A DNA stretch of 64,000 nt from Pectinophora gossypiella (GCF_024362695.1 NC_065406.1:14012001-14076000); one strand, 5' to 3'; shown: positions 27,401-36,080, counted from the first letter of the stretch. Program-made: numbers and translations. Notes: a model not told the origin generated them from the sequence alone.

Positions 27401-30400
27401 TCTTCTTTATAAGCTTAAATTCGTCTTTGGATCATAAATTATTGATTTTACGTGATTTTTAGGATTTGTTCCCTGTTAATGGCAATAGGCTTGTTCCCAT
27501 GCTGTTGTTGTTCCATGTTGTTGTTTGCTTGTTATTTACATGGGATGTAAAATGGCTGCTAAAGCAGCGAGTGTATACAGGGTGTTAGTGACATCTTAAC
27601 GGATACTCGAAAGTGGTGGACAGCCTCCGTGGTCTAGTGGTTAGAGCGTTAGGCTCACGATCTGGAGGTCCGGGTTCGATTCCCGATGGGGACAATGTCG
27701 AAATCACTTTGTGAGCAGTCTCAGTCCTTTGTTTGGTAAGGACTTTTCAGGCTTGAATCACCTGATTGTCCGAAAAAGTAAGATGATTCCGTGCTTCGGA
27801 GGGCACGTTAAGCCGTTGGTCCCGGCTATTAGCCGTAAAAACACCTCCACCAACCCGCATTGGAGCAGCGTGGTGGAGTATGCTCCATACCCCCTCCGGT
27901 TGATTGAGGGGAGGCCTGTGCCCAGCAGTGGGACGTATATAGGCTGTTGGTGATGAGATTCAGAATCCCTGAATAGAAAGAGACTCAGAATCATGGTCTG
28001 AATCATGCCTCTTAGTTTTCGTTACGATGTCACTAACACCCTGTATATTATTACGTACACCTGTTTCAAGTTTTACGATTTATTACATGATTGTTTTCAC
28101 TTTCAGGCTTATTCGTTATACACCGAGCGCTCGGGTCCACTAGTAGGCATGGTGGAGAGTGTTCGACGGCGCACTCCAGAAGTTGAAAAAGAGGTATGAT
28201 CATTTAATTTAAACATCCTATTCCAAGACTCGAAATCAACAAATTTCAAAGGTCGATCACATCTTGCAATGAAACTGTCGACAGAACTCCGAATGCCACT
28301 TCAATTTAATTAGATTTTATATAATTTCAATCAATCAACCGGAGAGGGTATGGAGCATACTCCACCACGCTGCTCCACTGCGGGTTGGTGGAGGTGTTTT
28401 ACGGCTAATAGCCGGGACCAACGGCTTAACACCCTGCAGTGGGACGTATATAGGCTATTTATGTTATGTTATGTTATATAATTTAATCTCCTTACGATTA
28501 AAAATAAACGTGTGTATAAGTATTTGAGAGGTACACTCAATCGAATTAGTTGTTATTTGAATTAAACTTTAGGCGTATGTTTTTTTTTTTAGATTGCAGC
28601 GTTTGATGCGAACTCTCCCCTCCCTCTTACTTGTCTACTACTGCGACCGCTACATCGCTTGTTGCATCTAGAGAGGCTAGCAGTAGGTAAGTTGTCAGAA
28701 AATGTTTTCAGCTTTCATGGAGACAAAAAAATAAAATATATCAACAGTTAACAAGAAACAGACTTATATAGGACTGGAAAGAGAGGTGGCGTGAAAAAGA
28801 GAAGGTCTATACTCAGAAGTGGTTGGATATTAGCTGATATAAAGTAGACAAGGTTCGATCTGGTATTTGGTGTCTGCTTCATGACTATAGATGGGAAGTC
28901 TATCCGGTATTTTTGGTATATTTCCATTTTTTTTTTCTCCCAATCTACTGGATTTTTTGAATTGAGAATTTCCCAAAACAACTCATTAATTGTTCTCTTG
29001 ACCGATCGATCGCTATCGCTACGCACACTTACACATACATACACACACTTACACTTATATGGGGGTATGTAAGTAATATTGTTATTATTACAACTTTGTG
29101 AATATACCTACTTATTATACCTATTCTCTCTCTCTCTATTTAAGAGCTGCGCTCTTGTCGGTGGAGTAACCGCCATTCCTCTCTTCTTCCTACCTATACC
29201 TATTATATTGTTTTTTTTTTATTGCGCGTGCTCACTCTACTTCATTACAACGTTACTTACTGTCAAGACAACACTTTTTTTGTGTCTAATTATTCTACTT
29301 CTATATGTGAGAACTTTTAACTGGTTCCGAGGTTGTTATTCCAGTCCATAATTTGTTTTTCATAAAGGTTGGTTTTCATAGAATTAAAAATAAAAAAAAT
29401 ATAAAGGCCAATATATACACTAGTTTTCCAGTTTACCCTTCTCACGAAAATTCCGCCTTCACTTGTTCATCTTAAATTCAAAGTCCCAGACGAATCTCGC
29501 TAAAACGGACAATTTCATCGCGTCCATAAGCCAAGCGTCATACAATACAATACAATACAATACAATACAAATACACTTTATTGCACCAAACTAAAAATAA
29601 ATAATTACAAAAAGTCTCTTAATTAAGTACATGGCAAATGGCGGCCTTATCGCTTAAAGCGATTTCTTCCAGGCAACCATAAGGTGAGGAAAAATGTAAA
29701 AATAATAATTGAAAGAGCGTCATGAGCTTTATCCATTGCAGAATTGTCGGACGCCAGCAACAGCTCGGCGGCGGGCGCGGCGCTGGAGATAGCGCGGGAT
29801 GCGGCGCGCCACGCCAGCGACCAGCTGCGCCACGCCGAGAACCACGCCGCGCTGTGCCAGCTGCAGCGGGACATACTCGGTACCGCCAGTCGCCTTCTTT
29901 TTGACGTGACATAATGTAGATTTGCCGCAGATGGAATTAACTACTTGGCCGGACAAATAGGGAGCGCTGAAAGCTCTCACCCGGGCCTCCAGTCGCCACG
30001 CACATACACACCGACAATCTTTTACATTCGGTTCGGGCATGTACAGAGAATGAATGAATGCAGACTTACGAAAAAGATTTAGGACACGGGTGTAACTAGG
30101 AAGTAGGGTCGGAAGAAGAAGGGTTAGGCCTTACCGCGAACGGATCCAGGATATATTAAAGGTCAGGTCAAGAGTACTCTTAACCGACGAGCATGCATGA
30201 AGTGTTTGGTGAGAGTGGAAGAAGCAATAGTGGAGTGTCAGGATCGTAATAAGTCTAATTCCGTGGTCTTTGCCTACCCCAACGGGAAATAGGCGTGATC
30301 TTGTAGAATCTTTGTAGCACGCGGCCGTAATAGAAAGAAAGAAAGAAACATTTATTACTTCGGGACACCACAGACACAGACAGACAATACATTACATTTA

Positions 30401-33400
30401 ACACAGGACAGAAACCACACGGAAATCAATAAGTACACAGACAAGAAAAAAAATAGAGCAATAGACCGCTTTTTCTATTCATCAATTTACTCATATTCAC
30501 ATCATAATCTGAAATTCGTACTTCAATATTGGCGGCTCAATGATAATCTTAACACCAGGTTTGTTTTCTATACATACCCACGATAGAATACATAGTTACG
30601 TGATTCCAATTACTTTTGCAGGTTACGACAAGCTTCTGGTCCCAGATCGAGAGTTCATCAGACTAGGCTGTGTTTACAAACATTCGACGCGAGGGCTGCA
30701 GCAGAGGATGGTGTTCTTGGTAAGTTTACTACGCTATTTATTATCATTAGTGGCGGTAAGAAGGTTTTGAGATGACAGCGCTGCCCCCACCACTTAATCC
30801 GCATACATTTATTGGTCGACACGATTACGCACACATTACATCCAATTTGATGTTTTTCTTGGAGTGGTATCCAGGAAAATCTTAACGTTTTATTGATAAC
30901 TTACTTTAAATTAGTTATAAAACGTTAGTTTTCTTATTTTTTCGTGTAGGTTGTGAAGTCAGTAACCGACCCCATCAACCCTGGTGTCAAGTATTATATT
31001 GAGCCGCCAAAGGCCCCCGACATGACACTTACGAAAATATTAGCCGGGACCGACTGCTTAACGTGCCCTCCGAGAACATATCATCTTACTTTCGGACAAT
31101 CAGGTCTTTTTTTTTTATCGTGGAAGAAGAAGGACAACCAGGTGATCACCCTGCAAGGTCCCAACCAAACTAGGGATCACAAAGTGATTTTTGCGATATG
31201 TCCGGGATTCTTAGTATGTCCGAGGAGGGAGAGTAAACCTAGCTCAGCCGCTGGTTGAGAGCGCACTGCAGAGTTGCTGTTGGTAGTATAGTCGTTATTG
31301 TATGTTGTGGCGCGTGTACAGTTCAGCGACGTGGTGGTGCTATCGTCCCGGGCGGGCGGCGCGCAGTTCCGCGCGCACGCCGCGCTGGCGCTGCACGCGC
31401 TGGAAGTCAAGCCCTCCGAGCTGCCGCACTCCTTCACACTTACTGGTACGCACTATATTACTCTTGTCAATCTGCTACCATGCAATTCAACATGTGGCGT
31501 CTTAGTGTTTTGTCGCACGAGTTCTTTGGTCTTGGCTTCGATCATAAACTTTGGTGGAAGTACTGTTGCCGCCTAAAAATAACTTATAAATGACGTTAAT
31601 AGCATAACATCACGCCTCCTGGAAGGAGGTAGTGGTGTATAGTATTCCGCACTCCTCAACAGCTATGTTTAAGTCCCGTGCAATAGGGGCGCCTAAAAAT
31701 GGCCCCGTTAAATAGAGGCGGTATAACAATAATGCGCTTCATTTCGTCCTTATTCCGCATTTCCATAGTTATCTCAGTTACTTAAGGTTTCAATTAGATT
31801 TAACCGTCAATCATATAGCGATGGTGGACGGTTTTATCAAATGAACATCTTAGCATCACAAATTCTGTTACTCTGTTACGCATAACACATTGTTTGTTCA
31901 GAAATTAGAAATCTGAATCATTTATTCAACGTAATTATTATCATGGATAAACTTGTTGAAGGTCAATGTAACATTTTTCAATTTACGTCATTTCGCAAGG
32001 TGTTATGGCTGCAACTGCAACACATCTTTTTCAGCGTTGATCTCGTTTCCACGGAGCCACCGGGGTTTCCATTTGACAGGTGTCATATTACCAGTTTTAA
32101 CAACCTAAAGTTGAATATTGCAGGTGAAGACGTAAACATCCTACTGAGCGCGAGCAACGACCAAGAATTTGGAGGCTGGCTGCACGCATTCGAGCTCGCT
32201 ATAGAGAATGCAAAGGCTAACCCCGTTGAAGTCGACACTGAGCTCACGCCGTATGAACAGGATGCAGGTTCGTAACTTACTTTAACTAACACAATTGCAT
32301 TAGTTTTCTACGGTTTTTGAAACCACCGTTTGTGTTTACGTTTGTATATTTCTTCTTTCTTTCTTTATTTAATTTACTCCACCATTTTAAGGCGTTTCGG
32401 AGGTATGTGACCTAACCTGTATTTGGCTGGTTTTCGCGAGTAGGAAGGTCAGATAGACAGTCGCTTCAGTAAAAATTCGAACCTATGAAATCCTCAGGTT
32501 AAGTAAGCGGACCCTGTGAAAATCGAGATAATCCGCACTCCACCATCAACCCGCAGTGGAGCAGCGTGGTGGGGCATGCTCCGTTCCCCCTCTGGTTGAT
32601 TGAGGGGAGGCCTTTGCCCAGCAGTGGGACATGTATAGGCTGTTTATGTTACGTTGAGTAGAGCATCTGTAATGGATTACAGATGACACTGTAGGCTGGA
32701 CCCTGCGTAGTCGCGGGCGGATAGCTAGCAAAGCATATTAATATGATGAATTTGCAGGCATGTCGGCCAGCTGCCACAGCCTGGGCGGCGGCGGCGGCGG
32801 CGGCGCGCTGTCCCACGTGTGCTGGCACCGCGTCACCGCGCTCTCGCGGGACCACCTGCACCTCGCCATGAGGGTAACTATCATCATTCATTTAAGAGCC
32901 ACGCTCTTGTCCTTGTAACATTCTTCATTCAATTTTTTTACTGCTTTTCAAGACACGACGTGCGCATTCTCTTTAATTTGTTCTATGTAAACTTTTCTTG
33001 GCCTTCCCCTTCTCTCTTCCTTGTGATATTTTTAATAAATTTATACATAAATGTAATTACTCAGACGCAGCTGTCAGGCTACCTACTCCGCAAGTTTAAG
33101 AACTCGCACGGCTGGCAGAAGCTGTGGGTGGTGTTCGCCGCCTTCACGCTCTTCTTCTACAAGAGTTGGCAGGACGAGAACCCGCTCGCCTCACTACCTC
33201 TACTCGGGTAAGGGATACCATATTAATATAATAATGTTTCACCTTATAGGTCGTTTTATGAGAGTGGCAGCTGTTCCAAAACAGTGAGAAAATAAGAAGT
33301 TAAATTTTATGTTATCATAAGCATATCGGCGGTATCGAAAAGACGACTAAGGTTTTTTGTCTTATGTGACATAATGAACTATCTATATAATAATATTAGA

Positions 33401-35204
33401 TTATCACCAGTAGACCTATTCTGAAATCAGTCATAAATCAAAATTATTTTTTCAAAACATACTAATTAAAGATAAACTGGTCGAAGATCAAATTTAGAAT
33501 AAAAATCAATCTAAAATCGGCTACTTGACAACCTAGTCAAATAAGATATTTTTTACGAAGCGTTAAAGTTACTATTTTTTTTGGGCTTTCTGTGGAAATA
33601 CTGTCCTGTGACGTCATCAATATAACCGGTCAAACGGTGTACTCACTGAAACTTAATTCATAAATAAGTCTAAAAGTAAAATGTGATTAGTTAGACTGGC
33701 TTCTATTTCTGGGTTAGCATTTTATAATTTATCTTTGACCCAGTCAAACACCTTATTGACTTTCTATAACTTTTACGTTGATAATTACGTTATAGAAATA
33801 ATTTGACTTTGATCTTTGACAGATCTCCACCATTGTCCACCGAGTTATAAAAATAGGCTTACAGATCGTTTATTATATCCGTCCTAGTCTTCCAATGTAG
33901 TGTGCCATTGTTTCTCTTTAGGTGGGTTGTGGCTTTGCTTTCACCCAATTATGGGCGCGAGATATGTCTATCTTTGTCTGTTATCATATAAAACTACTTA
34001 TGTCGGCAGATACAACGTTGGCCCGCCGGCGGAGAGCGACGCTATACACAAAGACTACGTGTTCAAGCTGCAGTTCAAGAACCACGTGTACTTCTTCAGG
34101 GCAGACAGCGTTTATACGTACCACAGGTACGATTCCACAGCCTCCGTGGTCTAGTGGTTAGAGCGTTAGGCTCACGATCTGGAGGTCCGAGTTCGATTCC
34201 CGATGGGGACATTGTCGAAATCACTTTGTGAGACAGTCCTTTGTTTGGTAAAGACTTTTCAGGCTTGAATCACCTGATTGTCCGAAAAAGTAAGATGATT
34301 CCGTGCTTCGGAGGACACGTTAAGCCGTTGGTCCCGGCTGTTAGCCGCAAAAACACCTCCACGAACTCGCATTGGAGCAGCGTGGTGGAGTATGCTCCAT
34401 ACCCCCTCCGGTTGATTGAGGGGAGGCCTGTGCCCAGCAGTGGGACGTATATAGGCTGTTTATATAGGTACGATTTATGCGACATATACGCTGAGAACGT
34501 ATGTTTTATAATCTTCTTCTTCTAATCCTTTTATCCCTTGTTGGAATGTAGGGCTCGAATAACAGGTTTCCACTTCTCGCGATGTTTTGCAGTCTCTCTA
34601 GCTTACTCCCATGATAACCAACTAAACGAAAGCCGCCAGGTCTCTTTGGACCGCCCCCTTTCGCGTTTTCCACGCGCACACCAGGTCAGAGCTCGTTGGG
34701 ACGGGTGATCCACAGGTCTTCTAAGGATATGGCCAATCCATCGCCATTTCCGTGTGTGGATGTCAGCTCAGCAGTTCTGTTGTATAATGCCTAGATATAA
34801 ATTAATGTGTGTAAGATAATTTCGTTAAAAACCTACAATATTACAACCATTTCTACACTTCATTCATTCATTCATTCATTATGCAATTTTCACTTACACA
34901 GTTGACTCGACCAATATAGGCGGCGATACGGCTCATCACCTATCACGTTGGTATAACAGTTCATCTTGCAATGGATGCACCTCTGACCAGCGTGATGATT
35001 ATTGTTGTGAGCTTATGTTATATGTTACAGCCATCCGAAAACATTGAGGTAGAAAGATGGCAACAAGAACGCGTGACGTCACATGTTCCTACTGCTATAC
35101 AAGCAACTATCTATTCTATATCTATTTTGTTTTACTAATAAAAATATAATTTCGTCAACAGATGGACGGAGGTTCTTCAAACAGCAATGGTGCATCACAA
35201 TTGA
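256..35204 (+). CDS. Cdep: FARP/CDEP-type FERM-RhoGEF-PH-PH protein, gene-level record (5' partial)
   Basis: This record covers the RhoGEF-isoform exons listed separately below. Seen: a FERM C-lobe end (NECKNFWKKCVENHGFF), a FERM-adjacent block (SRGSSFRYSGKTQKQ), a Ser-rich linker, a DH start (YFVAKELLMTERTYKRDLE), PH1 with GLQQRMVFLFSD, the inter-PH signature HVCWHR, and PH2 with LSGYLLRKFKNSHGWQKLW and IHKDYVFKLQFK. This order and these motifs match the FARP1/FARP2 family (CDEP; Drosophila Cdep). Family members are membrane-linked guanine-nucleotide exchange factors for Rac/Rho-type GTPases that act in dendrites, synapses and plexin signalling. Exon phases agree from 5591 to the stop. The start codon and most of the FERM domain lie upstream of the window. 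Exons 5858-5963 and 6058-17215 belong to an alternative isoform and should not be in the RhoGEF message as full exons. The DH core is diverged and Ala/Leu-rich compared with vertebrate FARPs. Confidence 0.9.
442..543 (+). pseudogene. Decayed tandem copy of the FERM C-lobe exon
   Basis: Just downstream of the real exon, the same strand reads FTFWKRCVENHRFCLCSS and then reaches a stop at about 541. This matches FWKKCVENHGFFRCSS in the true exon at 313-360. The two blocks are 154 bp apart and roughly three quarters identical by eye over about 50 bases. The flanks do not match well, and a stop replaces the SRGSSF part. A partial exon duplication that has decayed is the simplest reading. A rarely used alternative terminal exon is possible, with CCAG at 431-434 as its acceptor. 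Confidence 0.6.
805..879 (+). CDS. Cdep: FARP exon: FERM-adjacent (FA) block
   Basis: Acceptor ttcttcaacag, donor gttggt at 880. It is 75 bp, phase 2 to phase 2. It encodes YSGKTQKQIVEFVRDNYVK and then RQTFQ, the FA block found after the FERM domain in the FARP and 4.1 families, where it is a site of phosphoregulation. Confidence 0.88.
880..2535 (+). other. FARP intron
   Basis: No exon is supported. At about 2300-2490 there is a cluster of TTGCAC / TCGTGCA-like words just upstream of the next exon. Otherwise it is AT-rich and featureless. Confidence 0.5.
2536..2741 (+). CDS. Cdep: FARP exon: Ser/Arg/Ala-rich linker
   Basis: Entered in phase 2, it reads SGAHTRNQKLVSSPSSRRC and then an Ala/Ser-rich run ending LPLPPGSD. 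Donor G|GTACGT at 2742. An in-frame upstream acceptor (cattag, 2529) would add two residues. GC-rich coding sequence in an AT-rich setting supports the exon. No domain was recognised; it is probably a flexible linker after the FA block. Confidence 0.75.
2742..5590 (+). other. FARP introns around exon 3968-4140
   Basis: At 3590-3630 there is a fragment (ttttacagaagcgactgcc) of a dispersed repeat seen also near 45100 and, inverted, near 32450. No further exon was found, although a micro-exon is suspected from the phase break. Confidence 0.4.
3968..4140 (+). CDS. Cdep: FARP exon: Gly/Ser linker (5' border uncertain)
   Basis: It reads DFPGVGQAASLPGGFSDDEG and ends CHHEGQG in the only frame that continues in phase into the next exon. 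Donor gtatga is at 4141. The obvious acceptor (attgcag, 3961-3967) needs an incoming phase of 2, but the preceding exon ends in phase 1. Using the acceptor at 3951 (exon start 3952), the weak donor at 2746, or an unseen micro-exon would fix the frame. Confidence 0.65.
5591..5677 (+). CDS. Cdep: FARP exon: Ser/Asp linker
   Basis: Acceptor gttttccacag, donor gtaaga at 5678; phase 1 in and out. It encodes GSRSSDSCRGQSLSYGGF and ends SSDDDTI. Its phase-1 end can join either the 5858 exon (giant isoform) or the 23408 exon (RhoGEF isoform). It is therefore the likely branch point between the two. Confidence 0.82.
5858..5963 (+). CDS. Cdep: FARP exon: entry exon to the giant isoform
   Basis: Acceptor gtcgtgttgcag, donor AG|GTCAGA at 5964; phase 1 in, phase 2 out. 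It reads GFSGEYMDVEPGQPAGRVC and then an Arg/Ala-rich stretch. It enters the giant reading frame only when the next 94 bases are removed. Read through, the same frame stops at 6055-6057. Confidence 0.72.
5964..6057 (+). other. 94-bp (CA)n intron whose 3' AG is part of an in-frame stop
   Basis: Donor GTCAGA, a CA/CCA-rich core, and acceptor CCCCTAG. Removal joins AG to C, giving AGC ATC TAT (Ser-Ile-Tyr), which is the giant frame. Retention in the upstream frame ends at TAG 6055-6057, and that TAG includes the acceptor AG. The two frames could only be linked by this splice, so the intron is inferred from phase. Confidence 0.7.
6058..17215 (+). CDS. Cdep: Giant disordered terminal exon of FARP (about 3,719 codons)
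   Basis: One uninterrupted frame runs from SIYPDFVLTKQSSSF to TAA at 17213-17215. No folded domain, signal peptide or membrane segment was seen. The protein is very rich in Ser, Lys, Asp and Glu, with many Ser-Pro sites. Visible parts are a 12-unit KSP/RSP array (8480-8587), two more SP clusters (about 10121-10230 and 12473-12534), and many basic K-S-L-D type motifs (for example RSLDRK, KSLDRN, RAKSLDT). There are paired repeats (GSRTSSQ at 6893 and 7049; DDQKSSSKSS at 12875 and 12983; HSSHSE at 14645 and 14735; SIS-[ED]-WS at 14774 and 15116). The C-end is rich in Tyr, Asp and Glu (16750-17212). Neurofilament-H and giant ankyrin exons show similar SP-rich, elongated composition, so a cytoskeletal spacer or phospho-scaffold role is inferred. 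It could also be a separate gene nested here, but phase and splice sites favour fusion to the FERM part. Confidence 0.85.
8480..8587 (+). repeat. Twelve tandem Lys/Arg-Ser-Pro codon triplets
   Basis: The frame reads KSP, RSP and then ten KSP units without a break. Codons for each unit vary (AAA/AAG, TCA/TCG/TCT/TCC, CCA/CCG/CCT/CCC), so the DNA is not a clean 9-bp microsatellite. In neurofilament heavy chain, KSP repeats are proline-directed kinase sites; the same use here is inference. Confidence 0.9.
17216..23407 (+). other. 3' UTR of giant isoform and long intron of RhoGEF isoform
   Basis: This is AT-rich sequence with no supported exon. It contains a poly(A) signal at 17227-17232, a copy of an AT-rich dispersed repeat (about 19744-19995), and the 3' tail of a non-LTR element on the - strand (about 22044-22160). 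No coding exon was recognised in the 6.2 kb; short ORFs here have random composition. Confidence 0.6.
17227..17232 (+). terminator. AATAAA poly(A) signal of the giant isoform
   Basis: AATAAA lies 12 nt after the TAA stop, so the shortest 3' UTR would be only about 30-40 nt. Later signals exist (for example ttaaataaac near 18600), so this may be one of several sites. Confidence 0.5.
23408..23590 (+). CDS. Cdep: FARP exon: linker before DH
   Basis: Acceptor cctccgtacag, donor gtaagt; phase 1 in and out. It begins DETSPEEDNTVSSASLCMS and ends DTVNGNVG. Phase 1 fits donors at 5678 and at an internal site of the giant exon (6294), but not the donor at 5964. Confidence 0.82.
23677..23830 (-). repeat. 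SINE tail fragment with 28-bp triplication
   Basis: The SINE tail on the - strand begins with CGTCCCACTGCTGGGC, repeated three times at a 28-bp period (23677, 23705, 23733). It then continues through the CCGGAAGGGGTATGGAGC part. It lies in the intron just after exon 23408-23590. Confidence 0.7.
24085..24178 (+). CDS. Cdep: FARP exon: linker before DH
   Basis: Acceptor gattttttttacag, donor AG|GTACGT; phase 1 to 2. It reads VNVVSESTNSMDVLSGGES and ends LNRRNNN. Acidic and Ser-rich, no domain. Confidence 0.8.
24712..24737. repeat. (TTTA)n microsatellite
   Basis: About six TTTA units in the FARP intron before the DH start exon. Confidence 0.85.
24985..25135 (+). CDS. Cdep: FARP exon: start of DH (RhoGEF) domain
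   Basis: Entered in phase 2 at acceptor actcatag. It ends YFVAKELLMTERTYKRDLE then LLTV. This is the first DH helix (CR1), where the conserved acidic residue (E of TERTY) contacts the GTPase. Donor gtaagt. Confidence 0.85.
25319..25944. mobile_element. MITE family M1, long copy
   Basis: Ends are inverted copies of CAGGGTGTTAGTGACATCGT, and internal arms repeat the ATCAACTCAGAATCATGG-type block. It is 626 bp with no coding capacity. Seven further copies lie in the window. Confidence 0.75.
26404..26554 (+). CDS. Cdep: FARP exon: DH domain
   Basis: Acceptor cattttcag, donor G|GTAAGT; phase 0 to 1. It reads NWSSRVSNLAAAGSDVVPA and then an Ala/Leu-rich helix pair ending LAAQSD. It matches the position of vertebrate VWFRSAV...LFSNIDPIYE but is much diverged. 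Confidence 0.83.
26590..26885 (-). mobile_element. tRNA-derived SINE, - strand
   Basis: From the tail (GAGGCCTGTGCCTCCCC) to a tRNA-like head with B-box GGTTCGATTCC (reverse at 26830-26840) and A-box TGGTCTAGTGGTTAG at 26861-26875. It lies in a FARP intron. Confidence 0.8.
27079..27149 (+). CDS. Cdep: FARP exon: DH domain, NAGNAG acceptor
   Basis: Phase 1 to 0. It reads ADNEEPEYKRIAELLRDYLA then NTYE, the helix before 'Y...F...H' in DH. The acceptor reads CCAGCAG, so starts at 27079 or 27082 are both possible, differing by one Ala. Confidence 0.82.
27232..27387. mobile_element. MITE family M2
   Basis: A hairpin element with ends GGGGGGTTAAAATGG...CCATTATAACCCCCC and inner arms CACATCGAAGCAATTCATCT. 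It has no ORF. Confidence 0.8.
27578..28043. mobile_element. M1 MITE interrupted by a SINE
   Basis: M1 ends lie at 27578 and 28043. Inside, a + strand SINE (27614-27950) starts CCTCCGTGGTCTAGTGGTTA and ends GTGGGACGTATATAGGCTGT. The nesting shows that the SINE is younger than the MITE. Confidence 0.8.
27614..27950 (+). mobile_element. tRNA-derived SINE nested in M1
   Basis: The head has Pol III A-box (TGGTCTAGTGGTTAGAGCG) and B-box (GGTTCGATTCC). The body and tail are shared with copies at 34137, 62195 and elsewhere. The head is not a functional tRNA gene: it runs on without an acceptor-stem partner. Confidence 0.85.
28107..28193 (+). CDS. Cdep: FARP exon: DH domain
   Basis: Acceptor cactttcag, donor gtatga; 87 bp, phase 0. 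It reads AYSLYTERSGPLVGMVESVR and ends EVEKE, matching the FTSYFQRHDEVLTEL block of vertebrate FARP. Confidence 0.84.
28327..28470. repeat. Chimeric SINE fragment
   Basis: It starts in - orientation (CAATCAACCGGAGAGGGTAT) and switches to the + strand tail (GCAGTGGGACGTATATAGGC), so the middle folds back. Confidence 0.6.
28593..28686 (+). CDS. Cdep: FARP exon: DH domain CR3
   Basis: Acceptor is a poly-T run ending tag. It reads LPLTCLLLRPLHRLLHLERL, matching the LPLNTFLLKPIQRLLHYRLL helix of DH proteins, the most conserved RhoGEF segment. The usual K-P-I-Q-R is R-P-L-H-R here. Donor G|GTAAGT. Confidence 0.87.
29541..29700 (-). mobile_element. 3' end of a non-LTR element with (TTGTA)n tail
   Basis: On the - strand the sequence runs ...GGTTGCCTGGAAGAAATCGC to GTGCAATAAAGTGTATTTG followed by TTGTA repeats (29541-29570, six units). 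Related 3' ends occur at 22044-22160 (-) and 41908-41942 (+). Confidence 0.6.
29742..29879 (+). CDS. Cdep: FARP exon: end of DH domain
   Basis: Acceptor atccattgcag, donor G|GTACCG; phase 1 to 1. It reads ELSDASNSSAAGAALEIARD and ends LCQLQRDILG, the last DH helix running into PH1. A repeat ends only a few tens of bases before the acceptor. Confidence 0.85.
30622..30719 (+). CDS. Cdep: FARP exon: DH-PH1 junction
   Basis: Acceptor acttttgcag, donor gtaagt. It reads LVPDREFIRLGCVYKHSTRG and ends LQQRMVFL. This is nearly the vertebrate FARP sequence at the start of PH1. Confidence 0.9.
31322..31445 (+). CDS. Cdep: FARP exon: PH1
   Basis: Acceptor gcgtgtacag, donor G|GTACGC; phase 0 to 1. It starts FSDVVVLSSRAGGAQFRAH and ends LPHSFTLTG, PH1 beta strands 2 to 5. 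Confidence 0.87.
31912..32050 (+). mobile_element. Single arm of foldback element FB1
   Basis: TGAATCATTTATTCAACG...GGATAAACTTGTTGAAGGTC...CGCAAGGTGTTATGGCTG matches one arm of the inverted-repeat element at 63371-64000. Here only one arm is present, in the FARP intron before exon 32124-32267. Confidence 0.7.
32124..32267 (+). CDS. Cdep: FARP exon: PH1 end
   Basis: Acceptor gaatattgcag, donor G|GTTCGT. It has the PH C-terminal helix with its invariant Trp: FGGWLHAFELAIENAKAN. Confidence 0.88.
32535..32645 (+). repeat. SINE tail fragment
   Basis: CCCGCAGTGGAGCAGCGTGG through GTGGGACATGTATAGGCTGT. The head is missing. Confidence 0.75.
32758..32873 (+). CDS. Cdep: FARP exon: inter-PH linker
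   Basis: It begins GMSASCHSLGGGGGGG and then ALSHVCWHRVTALSRDHLH. HVCWHR...S..DH is a FARP-specific signature before PH2. A GGC run encodes the poly-Gly. Donor gtaact. Confidence 0.9.
33065..33207 (+). CDS. Cdep: FARP exon: PH2 first half
   Basis: Phase 0 in, phase 2 out. It reads LSGYLLRKFKNSHGWQKLWV and ends PLASLPLLG. This is the strongest match to FARP1/2 in the window. Confidence 0.95.
34010..34126 (+). CDS. Cdep: FARP exon: PH2 second half
   Basis: Acceptor tatgtcggcag, donor AG|GTACGA. It reads IHKDYVFKLQFKNHVYFFRA and ends DSVYTYHR. A SINE begins about ten bases after the donor. Confidence 0.94.
34137..34462 (+). mobile_element. tRNA-derived SINE directly after a splice donor
   Basis: A full-length copy: head CCTCCGTGGTCTAGTGGTTA, B-box GTTCGATTCC, tail GTGGGACGTATATAGGCTGT. 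It starts about 10 nt after the PH2 donor at 34127. Confidence 0.88.
35162..35204 (+). CDS. Cdep: FARP last coding exon
   Basis: Acceptor tcgtcaacag; AG|A gives Arg, then WTEVLQTAMVHHN and TGA at 35202-35204. The W is the invariant Trp of the PH2 helix. The family's variable C-terminal tail is very short here. Confidence 0.88.
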
Positions 35205-36035
35205 TTGTACATACATCATAGATATCTAGATGAACATGATATAATAATACTATGAGAATATCTTACCCAGAATAAGACACATTTCGAGATTGCAATAAGT
35301 ATATATTTTAAGTGGAAACTATTTAGACGAAAATCATATTAAAGCAGTAGTAGCGCCATTTTATTTGATATAATGATACTACTTCTATATAGCGGCGAAA
35401 CTTGAGCTAGGAATATCGAATTTTCAGTTTAAAAGTAAACACGGCTGTATTGTAACAAGCCACGACGTCATTTTTGAAATTGCAATAACTGTTGCGTAAC
35501 CTTCAATCGTCGAATCGATATCGCTATTGTTGCTATTGAATAATAATAACTCATAATTGTCTCAAAAGAACACGACGACCAGACGTTCTCAGTTTTGAAT
35601 TTTGACAGTTTTCCGTACTATTTGAGTAAACAAACACATTGTTTTGGTTATTTTTTACACTATAACCCTTTGCGCAGCGTTTAACCGCAAAAAGATCGGA
35701 AAGAAGAAACTTAGAAAAAAATTTCAATCAAAACTGCTTCTTTCCAATTGGCTGCTTTTCTTTTTCGTAATTCATCCTTCATCTTCAGACTCCAACTTGC
35801 TCCACATTTTATATCAACTTATCATGAATTTTATCTGGATCGACTCGCAAAGAAGAAGTATGGAGAACTGTCAAAATTTAGGAACACTCAACAGTGCTGC
35901 CGCCTACATTTGAGCTTCTAGGTTTTAACCTCGAATGTTTTTTCTCTTTTCTGATCAAGATAACACGTGTAGATACAACATCGGTGCCATAAAACGAGAT
36001 GAGTGAAATAATATCTATTTTTCGATGAATTTACA

Positions 36036-36080
36036 AATAAATATATATTTATATATGATCATGAACGAAGCAATAATAAA
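36036..36080 (+). terminator. Poly(A) signals of FARP RhoGEF isoform
   Basis: Two AATAAA hexamers at 36036-36041 and 36075-36080, about 830-880 nt after the stop. The stretch 35205-36180 is AT-rich without supported ORFs and fits a 3' UTR. Confidence 0.45.

Noticed and set aside
27618..27690. tRNA gene from A-box and B-box sequence
   Set aside because: The same head recurs at 34140 and, reversed, at 26870, always followed by the same non-tRNA body, so it is a SINE head.
30953..31258. 101-codon + strand ORF in a FARP intron
   Set aside because: The text (TCPPRTYHLTFGQSG and similar) is repeat sequence shared with SINE bodies elsewhere in the window.
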